NCBI GenBank assembly: GCA_028386065.3
Contig: JAKUCV010001437.1
Span: forward strand, 1 to 64,000
Length of the DNA stretch: 64,000 nucleotides
Direction of reading: 5' to 3'
From: Turnera subulata
Taxonomy: Eukaryota > Streptophyta > Magnoliopsida > Malpighiales > Passifloraceae
The notes below the pieces were generated by a model. That model ran no database searches. It was not told the DNA's origin and worked only from the letters and a program-made list of their open reading frames with translations. Shown in pieces: positions 1-11,839 of the stretch. How positions within the stretch are numbered: position 1 is the stretch's first letter; each line of letters opens with the position of its first letter. A program made the translations under genes and the position numbers.

Positions 1-200
1 GCAGAAGGCAAGAAATCAGTTGCAGAAAGTTCTCCTTCCTCATCCCCTTCTGAATTTCTATCTTTACTGTATTTCCTTTGAGTGCATTTCCCTTTTCAAG
101 TGGTTATATTCCCAGAAAATTCAAATAAAAGACACACCCAGATAGGATCAACCCTTTTGATCGATAAAAACCTATTGCTTTTGTTATAAACACTGCATTA

Positions 201-472
201 CTCCCTCCGTTTCCGAATTAATTGACGTTTGAGGGGAAAAAATTTGTTCCAAAAAAATTGACGCTTTACAATTCTCAATGAGCATTAATTGAAGTTTTTC
301 CATATTTATCCTTAACTTTATATAACAATTATATCTAAATTGTTTAGTTTTATTAAAAGTGAAATAAGGGTAATTTAGTCAAATAATTTTAAATTCTAGA
401 TTATTAATTATCTTTCTTAATTTGTGTGCAGATACCTTAAACGTCAATTAAAACTAAAACGGTACGGGGGAG
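201..472. mobile_element. Stowaway-type MITE
   Basis: The element begins CTCCCTCCGTTTC, ends GGTACGGGGGAG and is flanked by TA on both sides. The inner parts of the ends (TTGACGTTT and AAACGTCAATT) are also inverted copies. About 270 bp, AT-rich, no coding capacity. This matches Stowaway MITEs, which are moved by Tc1/mariner transposases. Relatives occur at 39188, 40378, 41667, 41792 and 51285. Confidence 0.85.
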
Positions 473-1863
473 TATTTACTATTAGACCTTCCCTCCGGAG
501 TTAATCCTATATATGTTATCTTAGAAAATGATTTGGGTGTTGGCATTATTGAAGAGTTTGGCATCTATTTATCTATCATTACCAGCACTTTATGGAACGG
601 GGCATTACACATTTAGAGAAAATTTTATCAATATATTTTTCTAAAATTTCATTTTTTATGGGCGTGGAGAGAGAATATATGCTGGGAAAAATTATCTTAT
701 CCTTCGGTGCATTTTAGATGCAAACTTTTAGTGGATAAAAAATGAATTATCTCATAGATGCCACCTAAATTCTTAAAAAATAAAACACGTCTCAAGTTCT
801 TCTCTTCAGTGTAGTGTCATGACTAACTGGTACAAAGACAAATATAAGATGCAAAATAAGCTTTTGGTATCTTAAAGTCACAGGCTATGTTGGTGTAACA
901 TTGATCATCATCAATGCTTCGATTCTTTCTGGTTATTATATATATGTGTGTACTTTCACACATATTTTTCTTGGTAAAGTTGAAGTAACTTTCACTATTT
1001 TTTAAAACTAGAATCTGTAAAAGTAATTGATTCTTTGTATTTATAGCTAGGGTGTCTTTATGGGGCTAAGAAGAACGCATGCTCCAACATTTTGGAACTA
1101 ATTGTTTCAAGTCTGGTATTGGTAAAGTAAGAGAATCAACAACAGTACTTCCTGCAAATTACCAAACCTCAAATCTTTCGGTGCTTTATTTTTTTTATTT
1201 TTTTCCCATATATATTTGTTAATACCTAAAACAAATACCTAAAACGCCAGTGTGGGAAATAGTTGTATTTGCGCTCTATAAATTGACATCTGCATTGTCA
1301 CTAACATTTCGACAAATCAATTATACGGGCTCTCTAATGAGGTGATCATGATGAAGTCTGATGTTTTTATCTTACCAGAGCTTGTTCGTGTAATTTCATT
1401 TTTGCGTTTGATATGGCAGAGAAGGTTGTGCCTTAACGTTGTTCTTCCTTCCTTCATTAAGTTACAACCCGTAATGTAATTCTATTAGATCTCGACCAAT
1501 CTAATTGGTTTAATGAAAAAAAAAAAAAAGACAATGGCTTGTCCAGGTCGTGTCAATCCTAGGAATCAAAAAGGAATTTTAACTGAACTGCAATTGTGAT
1601 CTAATTAAGTGGTGCAAACAAAAGATTTAAACAGCTAAAACCATGGGGTTAGATCTTGGAGTTGTTCTAGCTTAGTAAGTGCCGTCAACTTTTATGGTTC
1701 CAATCATGCCATGAGCTGAATTAGTGTAGGCCGTTGTTATCCTTAAAGTGCGTTTGCTGAAGACACCAGTGCAAAAGCAAAGAAAAGAAAAAAGTATTAA
1801 AATAGAGACCCCCTCAGGTGAAATGCAGTGATGACACCTGTCATATCATACTAAAAAAAAATA
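473..1863. other. Gene-free AT-rich stretch
   Basis: No open frame of useful length, no recognisable domain and no clear repeat border was seen. There are homopolymer A and T runs and short TA-rich tracts. Confidence 0.5.
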
Positions 1864-2450
1864 TTGTGCAGGTAGTGTTTTAAAATTAGATATAAAAATA
1901 CTTTTTTATTATTTAGTAAATATTTTAAACAAAGTTTTAACATTTCAGAATTTTTTATATTTAATTAAGTTATTCTTAAATTAAGTAGAAACCTTTGAAA
2001 TTCTATGGTATTAAAGTTATGTCTCGGGTTCTTGTATTTAGACAATGGCTATTAGAATTCTTAATATTAAATATAAATTTTAAGAATTCTTCTACATTCT
2101 ATATAAATAGAGGCATACATGTTAGGAGTGATATATCTTTGTAATCATATTTTAAAAGAAAAATAAAAGGTACATGTATCTATATATATGGATATATATA
2201 GGTCTACTTTCATGTACTATTATTCCTTGGTTGAAAATTGAAACTCATCAGCAAAATATAGATTCAAATTCTCAGCTTGTTGACAATAAAAGAAATTTTT
2301 CAAGGGTCAAACTACGATAAAATTAAGGTAAAGTTAAGTGTTACTTTACTCCACATTTTCTACACATAAAAAAATATATTAGAACGATATAGATATTTTT
2401 TTGCATGACACCGCCTAATCCATGTGTATCATGGAAATGTGACTAATTAT
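1864..2450 (+). repeat. Dispersed repeat, copy 1 (possible solo LTR remnant)
   Basis: This stretch matches 36120-36640 in the same orientation. Shared blocks include TTATTATTTAGTAAATATTTTA, a segment with CATGTTAGGA plus ATGTATCTATATATAT, and a tail with ATGATGTAGATATTTTTT or its variant. A TATA-like ATATAAATAGAGGC lies inside at about 2101, as expected of an LTR. Borders and target duplication could not be fixed, so the class is an inference. Confidence 0.4.
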
Positions 2451-2585
2451 ACAGTTAAAGTAGCATCTTTAATATAAAAAATAAAATATTTATTATATTT
2501 TAAAATCCCTAAATTCTTTTCAAGTATGCTTGTTCTTGAATGAAGGAAAAAATAGAAGAAATTGAGACTTTTAAAAAATTGAGCT

Positions 2586-2587
<2 letters not shown>

Positions 2588-2621
<34 letters not shown>
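2588..2621. repeat. (TA)n microsatellite
   Basis: About 17 uninterrupted TA units. The 61-residue Tyr/Ile-repeat frame on the minus strand here is only its translation. Confidence 0.95.
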
Positions 2622-2623
<2 letters not shown>

Positions 2624-3936
2624 TTTAATCAAAATATGTCATCTTTTTTGTTGTTTTTCACTTAGAGTTAAAAGTCAAATTTCGCTCAAGTGAGGGATTT
2701 CGCTAAAAATTTTTTTCAAACTTATACCTCAAGTTAATCTTCCAATATGATAACTTTAGTAGTTTACTTTCCTTACTAACTCTTCTTAGACTAAGCAATT
2801 ACTAATCAGCCAAATTATCTTTCAGTTTTTTTTATCTTTGTTCTTGGTATATCTGTGGACTGATTCTTAAATACTGCAGAACTAACAAATCATCTTTAGT
2901 TTTTGATTAAAAATAAAATAGTTTTCTTTATTAAAGAATGATAAGTATCCCATCAAAAGAAAAAGGAATGATAAGTAAATGACAAGCAAAAATATCTATA
3001 AGAAAATTTTGGCTTCACATTATCTTCCAATGTAAGCTTCTCAATGTGGCCATTCCACGAAAAGACAAGCTAGGATGTTCATAGAGTGAGACTATATAAG
3101 CTACAAACGTCCATCCTTCACAATATAATAATAAAAAAAAACTGGAAAATAAATACAAATAAAATATCGTTACCATCAAAAAATATATATAAATAAAATA
3201 GACAATCGAAAATTGGAAAGAGGAATGTGGGCCATCCTCTGACTTCCACTAACAATATTCCAAACACATAAACAAATCTAAAGTGAGATTTCCAATCAAA
3301 TGACATCCCCACACTCACTCCCTATTTTGGAATTCAATTATTCCTTTCAATTCTTTTCTCCTCATCCTTTTGTCATAAACTAAAGCTAGTGCCAGCTCTA
3401 TTCACAATATAGCATTAGAAACAACAAAAGAAAGGCTTCTTTATATCTTCTCTAATCTACTAAATTCAACTACTGTAAAAACAAATGTTTTTTCTAAACT
3501 AATCTTTAGTACACTTTCCCTAAAATCAGCACCTAGCTATTCTCATTCCTAACGCAAGTTTAATGATATAATTCTTCAATTATTACAACAATTAATATGC
3601 TTCCACATGGTCCCAATATTGGCCAACTGCATCATTTTGCCTGTAGCTGGCCCAACAATGGCATGTACCTTTGAAAGTCATTTCCTTTTCTTTCCCTTTC
3701 ACAATTTTCTCTCTACAAACTGTTTCTTTTTTCCATCCTCTTGGATAGACAGTTAGCTAGCTGGGGCTGCTTGGTTTTCTCTCATCTGTTCTTTTATTTT
3801 TCTTTGCTCTTATCATTTCCAGCTTGGCTGGCTGGCTGGCTAGCTAGGGTTTTGATAAGATCATATATATGGTTCTAGCTAGTTGCATAGAATCTGTTCC
3901 ACTACCACGCCTGAAGTTAAAGCATTCTCTTGCCTT
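2622..3936. other. Spacer and 3' UTR side of the bHLH gene
   Basis: AT-rich, no coding frame recognised. The part next to 3937 should hold the 3' UTR of the minus-strand bHLH gene; no poly(A) signal could be assigned with confidence. CT-rich and TGGCTGGC repeats lie at about 3700-3850. Confidence 0.4.
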
Positions 3937-6304
3937 TTATCTGAATGTTCCTCCAAATGTAGGGGTCCAAAAATCAACTGAGGTCTCATGTGTAACCGGA
4001 AAAGTGCTGGAAACTGGCACCAGGCACAGCCCTCGACTTCTCAGATCTTGCTTTTGCCCTTCAGGATCCTTAGACTTGTCAGAACTCTGCATCGCCAATT
4101 AACAAATTAAACTAATGATGCTTGTTCCTAATTAATTATTTGATCATATATACCAAGATGTTGTTCATGATGGAAAATGGACCAAAAGAATGTATATAAT
4201 AAAATTAAGGAAGAGAATATAGTTATATACTATGAAGCAAAGAGAATATTTACCTGTTGGTGGTGTATGGGAGCTCCACTTTTCATGTATGGGTTGCTTA
4301 AGGCCTGAATTATTATAGAATAGGGAGAAAATTCGTATCAGAAGATTGGTTTACACCTCAACGAATATCGATTGTATTGAGTATTTTTCAATTGTAGATT
4401 CGATGAATTTGCATTGTTTATAAACTGAGATTGATGATTTGCCAATTAATTTGATGCTATAATCTTTTCTTTTTTTTTTTCCTTTTAGCATAAAAGAAGG
4501 TTGTGGAACTTACACTGACTTGCTCATGGAGGAATTTGATGTATTCAATAACTTCAGAGAGCACTGAGGCTGTATCAGTCTGACACAATGGCATGATTAA
4601 CAAAGAGAAAAAGAAAAAAAAAATGCATCATCAATGATAAGCTTTCATGAATCAAGAATGAAAATTAATGATCTATCCTCATTTGCACTTTGTGAAAGTA
4701 AGAAAAAAGCGGTGACTTGAGAGAGAGATATGTGATCTCACCTTTCCGTAAGGCGAAACCAATTGTTGGAGTGCAGTGATTCTGTCCCCCATCTTCTCTT
4801 TCCTCACCTAAGATCAAAGTAATTGCAAAAAAAATTCTCATCTACCCTAAGCCTATAAAAATTGTTATAAAGGGAAAAAGGCTTATATGTAGTACATAGC
4901 CTCCTCCTGGCAAAAGATGAAAATTTTTAGTGGTACCTTAAAGGCTGGCAAAGGGGATGGCGTTTCATTTCGTGGCCTTTTTGTTGCCGCTGCAGCTTCA
5001 GTCCCACTTTTCTTCCCTACTGTATTCGATTCCCTTGCTTCAGATATATTCTGCTGGAAAAAAAAAAAAATTAATGAACCATAACATTTCAAATATCATC
5101 ATCAATAGTACAAACCCTAATCTATGTACGCTATCAAAAAGAAACAAAAAGAAAATATACGTATGTTACGCTCACATCAACATCCACATTTATGTTTTAT
5201 CCATGTGTATTTATTCTCGAGAAGTACACGCATACCTTTGGTTTTTCCTCATAAGTTGATGCAGAAAATTGGGGTTGCAAAGAGGGGAAAAGGGAAGGAC
5301 GAACATCGTTCATGGAACTAGCGGATGCATTCCAAAATGCTGCGTTATTGGAGAAGTGGAGCTGGCTCTGTGGAGGAGCTTGTTTGGGCGGCGAATTCCT
5401 CAGGAACTGAGGCACTTTATTAGACCAAGAAGGCAATATTTCATTACTACCCATGCCATAGCTTGTCGTCCCATAAGGGTAGCTCATCGTCCGGCTCTCG
5501 AAAGAAGACTGTTGCGGCTGCTGATTCTCCGGTCCGGTGCCGGCCAGTAGCCCTTGTAACATGTTTGAATGGCTGCCATAGATGGCTGATGAGTCCATTT
5601 GGAAGCTCTGGCAAGTTACTGTACTATCACTGGAGCTTCCGTGTGGGCTGAACTGCGGTTGATCCAGAGAGAAACCCCGCGGGTTGATTTGCTTGAACTC
5701 GTTCATGGATGAATCCCCACCAGAACCAGTAAATACTCTCTCTCTCCACTGAACTTGAGATGATGATCCAATCCCAGTTTCTTGCTGGAAATTCGTGCTT
5801 GAATTCAAGTTCTCCTGTAGCATTGAACGAAAGCTGCCCTCTGATGACTTATCTCCTCGGCTGCCAAAAAGAAATCTCAAAATTTTTAGCAATCAACCAC
5901 GATCATGATCTTCTACATATATAAACAACTACAGCATGCCATAAAATCAATACTCTTTTACTTGAAAAGATTCACTAAAGCTATATATGAAACATGGACA
6001 ACTATACTTACAGTAACGCCTGGTTCCAATCCATGGGTTGGGAAGAGAGGCCTAAACCCATCATATGCAACTCACCAACAGAGTCTTGGCCTTGTTGCAA
6101 CTTCTGGGTATCATGAAACACAACAGAACTATCCGAAACCGAAACCGACTCAATAGAAGATCTTGGCTTGACATCCACCATTTCTGTTGGCCAACCAAAG
6201 CTGCTTAAGCTATTAAGCCCCGCGGAAGAAGAAGATGGCCCGCTGTCGTACCGGTTTCTTGATGAGTCCCACCAGTTCGTGCTGGAGTTGAACTCATCCG
6301 CCAT
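3937..6304 (-). CDS. bHLH112: bHLH transcription factor, bHLH112/bHLH123-type, complete
   Basis: Seven coding exons on the minus strand: 6304-6012, 5860-5236, 5053-4937, 4807-4742, 4579-4514, 4304-4254 and 4086-3937. All introns are GT-AG, 129-209 bp long, and the reading frame stays open to give 455 residues. The N-terminus (MADEFNSSTNWWDSSRN) and the conserved MDWNQALLRGDK and FRSMLQENLN motifs mark the bHLH112/123 branch. The bHLH region (about residues 335-395) reads RPRNETPSPLPAFKVRKEKM, then DRITALQQLVSPYGKTDTAS and EVIEYIKFLHEQV. The basic part is atypical: it lacks the usual His-Glu-Arg E-box contacts, as in relatives. The C-terminus LCLVPVSSTFP...FWTPTFGGTFR is the family's conserved tail. 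Family members are nuclear regulators; Arabidopsis bHLH112 is linked to salt and drought responses. The subgroup is firm, but whether it is the 112 or 123 orthologue is not. Confidence 0.93.
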
Positions 6305-6586
6305 GACTTACTTGGAAAGAGAGAGGATATATTTTCTGGTCAGCTAGCAAGAGCTATATAGCAGCGACTCCTGCTGCTTTAATTTATATATGGGTCTGCT
6401 GGTTTCTTGATCAAATTCCTTTGTATCTTTGTAGTTGTTATTATTGCTTGACGGTCTTGAGTTAGATTCTTGGGCTCTCTCCCCTCTTCGATCGATATGC
6501 TTAATTTTAAGTGGCGTCTTTGAGAGTTTTCTTTTGCTTCTGTGGTTACATAAAATGATAGAAAACGGTTCGCTGCATAAGTAGGG

Positions 6587-6594
6587 TATTTATA
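6587..6594 (-). promoter_or_regulatory. TATA box of the bHLH gene
   Basis: TATAAATA on the minus strand (within ACTATAAATACCC), about 285 bp upstream of the start codon. This implies a transcription start near 6555-6560 and a 5' UTR of about 250 nt. The placement is by consensus and distance only. Confidence 0.6.
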
Positions 6595-7376
6595 GTGGCC
6601 GTAAGGAGCCATTGGGGCTTCTGTGGTCTACCATTGAAATAACTAACCAGAATGTTGGTGGTTGACATTTCAAGAGCTGACAGATTAAGGAATGTCGTTT
6701 TGAAATTGAATTTTTCTTTCCTGTTTACTTTACTCTTTGTTTTTTTTTTTAAAAAAAACAAAAATGGATGTCTTTTTCTTTCTCCTCTCTATATGTTTTC
6801 TAATAGTTTCATATTTATTTATTTATTGATTTAGAGTAGGCTCATGTTTTTCTTTTTCCTTCTTTTCTATCGTTCTAGCTAGTCTATCATCGATGACAAC
6901 AAAAGTAAAGAAAGTACTTGTGTGTTTGTGATTGTCGTACAGCGCGAAGAAAGCCCGCCAGGTTAGTGTCCACTTGTAACATGGAGCCATGTGGTCAATG
7001 GCAGTGCGGGATAGAAGGAATACAAGCCCATTAATTTTGCAACTCAAATTAATTAATCCATTTAACTTGTTTCCCGTAAAATGTTCATCTAGAGGTGTTC
7101 CTGTTGGTTAGTACTCATTTATCTGAACGAGAGTACTATAAAATTTACACAAACTATCAATTGCTTTTGTGGAAATTAAGAAACAGGAGGAACTGCAAAT
7201 CGACTACCCGAGTGTATGCTGGATAAACAAGCAGAATATAAACAGTTTGGTAAGTAACATTTACTAATATGATCTGAACAAAATTATATGAAGAATGCTT
7301 CATCCTTTCGGTGACTTGCATTTGTTGCAAATTAATTATAACTACAATTGCAGAAGTATGATTCACTACCACTAGT
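6595..7376. other. Upstream flank of the bHLH gene
   Basis: No gene seen. It contains a T run followed by an A run at about 6740-6760. Short open frames here are unsupported. Confidence 0.4.
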
Positions 7377-7644
7377 TCATGATAAATTATATATATAAAT
7401 GGCACGGAGGGGTTGGTGTAAGAAGAAGTTATAGAGGAATTTGACCTCTTCCAGCGGCATAGCTGGGATGTTTCCTAGAAGGATGTCACTTGCCTCTGTC
7501 CCATCGTCTTTGTGTCCATTCTTCCTAGAATCCCTTAACGAGCATCGCCCAGAGTCTGCCAACAATGAACCACTTCCTTTAGGGCGGCACTCATCCTCTC
7601 CAGTTGCCATAGCATTCCCAGCTCTAAGTCAGGAGAGCTGGGAG

Positions 7645-8232
7645 TGTTGAATGTTTTATTTCAAAAGAAATATTAGCTGCAAATTTTCCCAGTAAACGTC
7701 TTGCGTGTCAACGTCTCATCATTGCAAACGGTTTTGCCAAATGCTATTCAAATCAAATTTATAACAGCTTTAATATTTTGAACGTTTGCATTAATATTAC
7801 AGCTTTTGTTTTGAAGTAAATTATTTCACGATTTCAAAGCGGAGGGCTGGAAGATATAGCCGTTGCATCATTAGAGTAATATCTTTTGGGAGTTACTAAT
7901 AATTAATTCTTAATTTTTGGTTTAAATGTCTTGGTGTTTTGGAGCCTATAAAAGGAGCATTGGCTCATGGTTGAGTACACACCTTGAGACACACCTGGGT
8001 AGAATATTCTATTCCTCTTTTGCTCTATATTAGAGTGTTGGGTTCTCTCATTTCTTATTCTTAAGGTTGCTGGGTTCTATCTTCATAATATTCTTGGTAG
8101 TTTTTGAGGTCCTGCCATTATTGGCAGAGGAACCTGTTGAATCCTAGGGGAACTTTGCCATAGGCAAAATATTCCTTTAGGACAGTGCCCAGCACGCCTC
8201 AGGTTATGTGTTATGCTCCAATTTTTCCAACA
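7645..8232 (+). repeat. 5' LTR of the copia element
   Basis: 588 bp; a TATA-like CCTATAAAAGGAGC is at about 7946. It ends CCAATTTTTCCAACA, followed by ATCTAAAGGAATATT. Confidence 0.92.
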
Positions 8233-10834
8233 ATCTAAAGGAATATTTTATTGTCTTCTCCTTTAGTTTTCTCTTATGAACGTTGTTCTTACAATTTTTT
8301 TTTTTTGATTGATTTATGCTTTTACAAAGCTAATGGTGGAAGAGAAACTAAAAGGTGCAAAGGAGAAAATCGAGGTTGCACATATAGGGAGAAAAAAAAA
8401 AAGAATAAAAGCTAGCCTGGTGAAAGGTATGTCCTCTAATAAAATTTTGATCACAAGCCTTATGTGAAATCTAATCCTGGTTTAAGTAAAGGTATTTATT
8501 CTATTTATGAACGAGCCAAATGATTTTATTTATATAAATATAAAAGTGGCATGAGAAATGAAAATCCTCCTAAATCAAAATTTGATTTGGTTCAGGAGAT
8601 GATGCTAGAGTTGTGATCATTTCTCGGAAAAATTTATTTTGTGGCAAATGTGAGTAAATAAAATTATGTTACTCGAGCTTATCTTGTATAAAAATTAAGT
8701 GGTGCATTAAGATGCTACCATCGTTTCCTCTTACATTCTAGTAAGGGATGAAGAAAGACATGTTTGTCTTTGAGATTCCAGAATTGTTAAAATTCTTGGA
8801 ATAAATAAATTTTTCTAAAACTCACATTTGAATAAACCTTGGCTCTCATATGTACCTTATGATCATATAAATTAAATTTATATGATATTATTGTGGAAAT
8901 TCAGGATTAATGTGTAATTTGGCATTTGTATAATAAGCAAAAATTAATGTGCTTATTAAAAAGCTTTTGTAATCAAGATTTTATAAGAGTTATCATTAGT
9001 TGAATAATTTATTTGAAATTATTCTTATTCTATGTGCTATGGGTTTATTCATTAAAATGCTCATGAATATTTTCTTGTGATCTTTTAGTAAGATGCTTAG
9101 TGAAGAATTAAATTATATATCTTCAAGAAGTGGCTTGAAATTTTTAAAAATGTGGGGGTTTTTATTTCTTTAATTTTGAGAAAGAAAAATTATGTGGAAA
9201 ATATTTTTATAGCATGTCTTATTATAATATTGATCAGGTCAAATGAGATTTTTATTTGGTGCTAACTAATTATGATTCTTTCGTGAACTCGAGAATTTTG
9301 TGAAAACAAAATTATATGTTAAGATGCTTAATTTTAGCACCAAAGAATTTTGATGAACCCATACATAGTTGATTGTGTATAAAAAAATGATTTTATTCAT
9401 TTGTGTGATATAACGGTGTTGTTGTATTTGTCATCGAAGTATTTTTCTCGCCATTAAATTTTAATATATGGTAAAGCAAATATTGTGTATGGTTTAAAAT
9501 TATAAGGGAAGGTGATAGCTTGGTGCTATTATAAATATTTAATTGAGGAACTTCTTAAGAAGTTTGGACACTTTGATGTCGTACTAGTTTTGGCTAGTGA
9601 GTATCCCCTTATAATATAAATCCCAAATATAGAAGAGATCCGATAACTCAGTATGAGCATGCACAAATTATTAAGAATTTGTTGCAGTTGTGGGCGGATT
9701 AATCCGTCGATATATACACAATCGTTATTGTGGTTTTGGGGCTGCCTTGTGCAAACTTTAAAAATTATTTGAGATATACCACAAAGTCATGGTATATATT
9801 ATAGTGGACTTCCATTGTACTAACCGAGAGTACAGTGATGTTAAATGAATCTTTTAATTCTTATGGTGTAAAGTCCGCAGATGGTGGTGCCATTATTTGA
9901 CAATTAGCTAGTTCAAAATGATTGTAATTAGCTGACCTTGAGGCTAAGTAATTGAAATTATCTTAGCGAGTATTTCATTGAAATGAAACCAACGTGACTG
10001 TGTCTATGCGTTGTAATTGCAAAGAGGCAATAGACAACATGAAGAAAATAAATTCTATTGAGCGAAATAGACACATATATTAATACCTTTTGGTAAAATA
10101 GCGCTATTGAGAGATGGAATAAAATTTCCATACATTATGTGAAGTCAGAAGTGATTTGACCGATCATCTGACAAACCCCGAGAAGAGAATTAATAAACGA
10201 AACATCGAGGGGAATGAGACTAAATATTGCCTATCTGAAATTAATTAGTGATGGTAACCCAACCTGCGTGATCGGAGATCCCGTGAAACAGGTTCATATG
10301 GGTATTAACAAGTCACTGATTAATCCTGCTAGTACTCGTACTTTTGTCCCTTCCTATGGTGTGAGAAATAGTACTAGACTGCATTGATCGAGAGGATGAG
10401 CTAGACTCTTAATGATCTTCATATCCCTTACGGGTGGTGTATAACTTGCAGCATACACTTGATGAGATCACCTATATGAGTGTGGAATGGGGCCGTTCCT
10501 ATGAGGTTGTATTTCCAAGCACACCTCTAGAGCACTCAAGAATTTCCAGGCGCGCGCACGGCCGAAATGCGCAAAACCGCGATTACACCAAGAATCGTGC
10601 AGGTGTAATATGATTGGTAAGAGCACTGACTTGCCAAAGTATTTATCAGTTCATAGTAACCGTTTGTTACACTGATAGACACGGCTAGTTAAGACTTATC
10701 GGTCTAGGCTTGGTTCATAGTCTATGGACACCAAGCTCGATGTATTACACTCTTTATTATTTAGAACCCAGCAATTTTATTTTTTTTTTGTTTAACAGAG
10801 AACATTTATATTTCTTTTGAAATATGTGGGGGAT

Positions 10835-11422
10835 TGTTGAATGTTTTATTTCAAAAGAAATATTAGCTGCAAATTTTCCAAGTAAACGTCTTGTGTGTCA
10901 ACGTCTCATCATTGCAAGCGGTTTTGCCAAATGCTATTCAAATCAAATTTATAACAACTTTAATATTTTGAACGTTTGCATTAATATTACAGCTTTTGTT
11001 TTGAAGTAAATTATTTCACGATTTCAAAGCGGAGGGCTGGAAGATATAGCCGTTGCATCATTAGAGTAATATCTTTTGGGAGTTATTAATAATTAATTCT
11101 TAATTTTTGGTTTAAATGTCTTGGTGTTTTGGAGCCTATAAAAGGAGCATTGGCTCATGGTTGAGTACACACTTTGAGACACACCTGGGTAGAATATTCT
11201 ATTCCTCTTTTGCTCTATATTACAATGTTGGGTTCTCTCATTTCTTATTCTTAAGGTTGCTGGGTTCTATCTTCATAATATTCTTGGTAGTTTTTTAGGT
11301 CCTGCCATTATTGGCAGAGGAACCTGTTGAATCCTAGGAGAACTTTGCCGTAGGCAAAATATTCCTTTAGGACAGTGCCCAGCACGCCTCAGGTTATGTG
11401 TTATGCTCCAATTTTTCCAACA
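10835..11422 (+). repeat. 3' LTR of the copia element
   Basis: Same length and ends as the 5' LTR, preceded by the purine tract at 10824-10833. Confidence 0.92.
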
Positions 11423-11839
11423 GGGAGCAGCATCGTCATCCATAACAGAGGAATCCCTCTAAAAAAAAGGTTGCAACGTTGGGGCTAGGCGTTCCTGCTC
11501 TTATTCGTGGCCTGACGACCATCACAGTAAGGGAGGCATGTTTGGATGGAGATTCGGAAGAAGAAGCAGCGGGCTGATCCGCATTATCCTTACTTCCAGC
11601 CTGCCTGTTAGTTATCTGACATATCAAGATTTGTCTTCTCCGTCGACGCCTTGATCCTCTAAGGTTGAATCTTGGCTCTTCTCCTCGAAACATGGCCCAT
11701 CATAAGCATCCTCCTCTAAGTGTCAATTTTGGATATCGTTTAACAAAGAATGCTCATTGTTCTTTCTCTCTAACCTAGAAGAAGGACTCTCCTCTTCTTC
11801 AACACAATTCTCACTTTCTGAAAGTGAAATTTATTTTTT

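Larger units (their letters stand above)
7640..11427 (+). mobile_element. Ty1/copia LTR retrotransposon, non-autonomous, with GGGAG target duplication
   Basis: The 5' LTR is 7645-8232 and the 3' LTR 10835-11422, both 588 bp, starting TGTTGAATG and ending TTCCAACA. GGGAG flanks both sides (7640-7644 and 11423-11427). A purine tract ATGTGGGGGA sits just before the 3' LTR. The 2.6-kb interior has no open frame but keeps decayed copia reverse transcriptase/RNase H traces: EELLKKFGHFDV at about 9545, HGIYYSG at about 9790 and ERNRHI at about 10060. No tRNA-Met-type primer site is visible after the 5' LTR. By eye the LTRs differ at about eleven positions, roughly 98% identity, so the insertion is recent although the interior is ancient. 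Confidence 0.9.
7377..11760 (-). pseudogene. Unrecognised gene-like sequence split by the copia insertion
   Basis: The flanks of the copia element (7377-7639 and 11428-11760) are less AT-rich than their surroundings and hold short minus-strand frames (85 and 77 residues). Without the element and one GGGAG copy, a minus-strand frame beginning MDDDAAPSPDLELG runs across the insertion point and stops soon after. The frames have no domain that I recognise. The sequence could be an exon of a dead gene or part of an older transposon; its function is unknown. Confidence 0.3.

Noticed and set aside
3718..3850. Possible small regulatory hairpin in TGGCTGGC repeats downstream of the bHLH gene
   Set aside because: Simple direct repeats without a good inverted partner.
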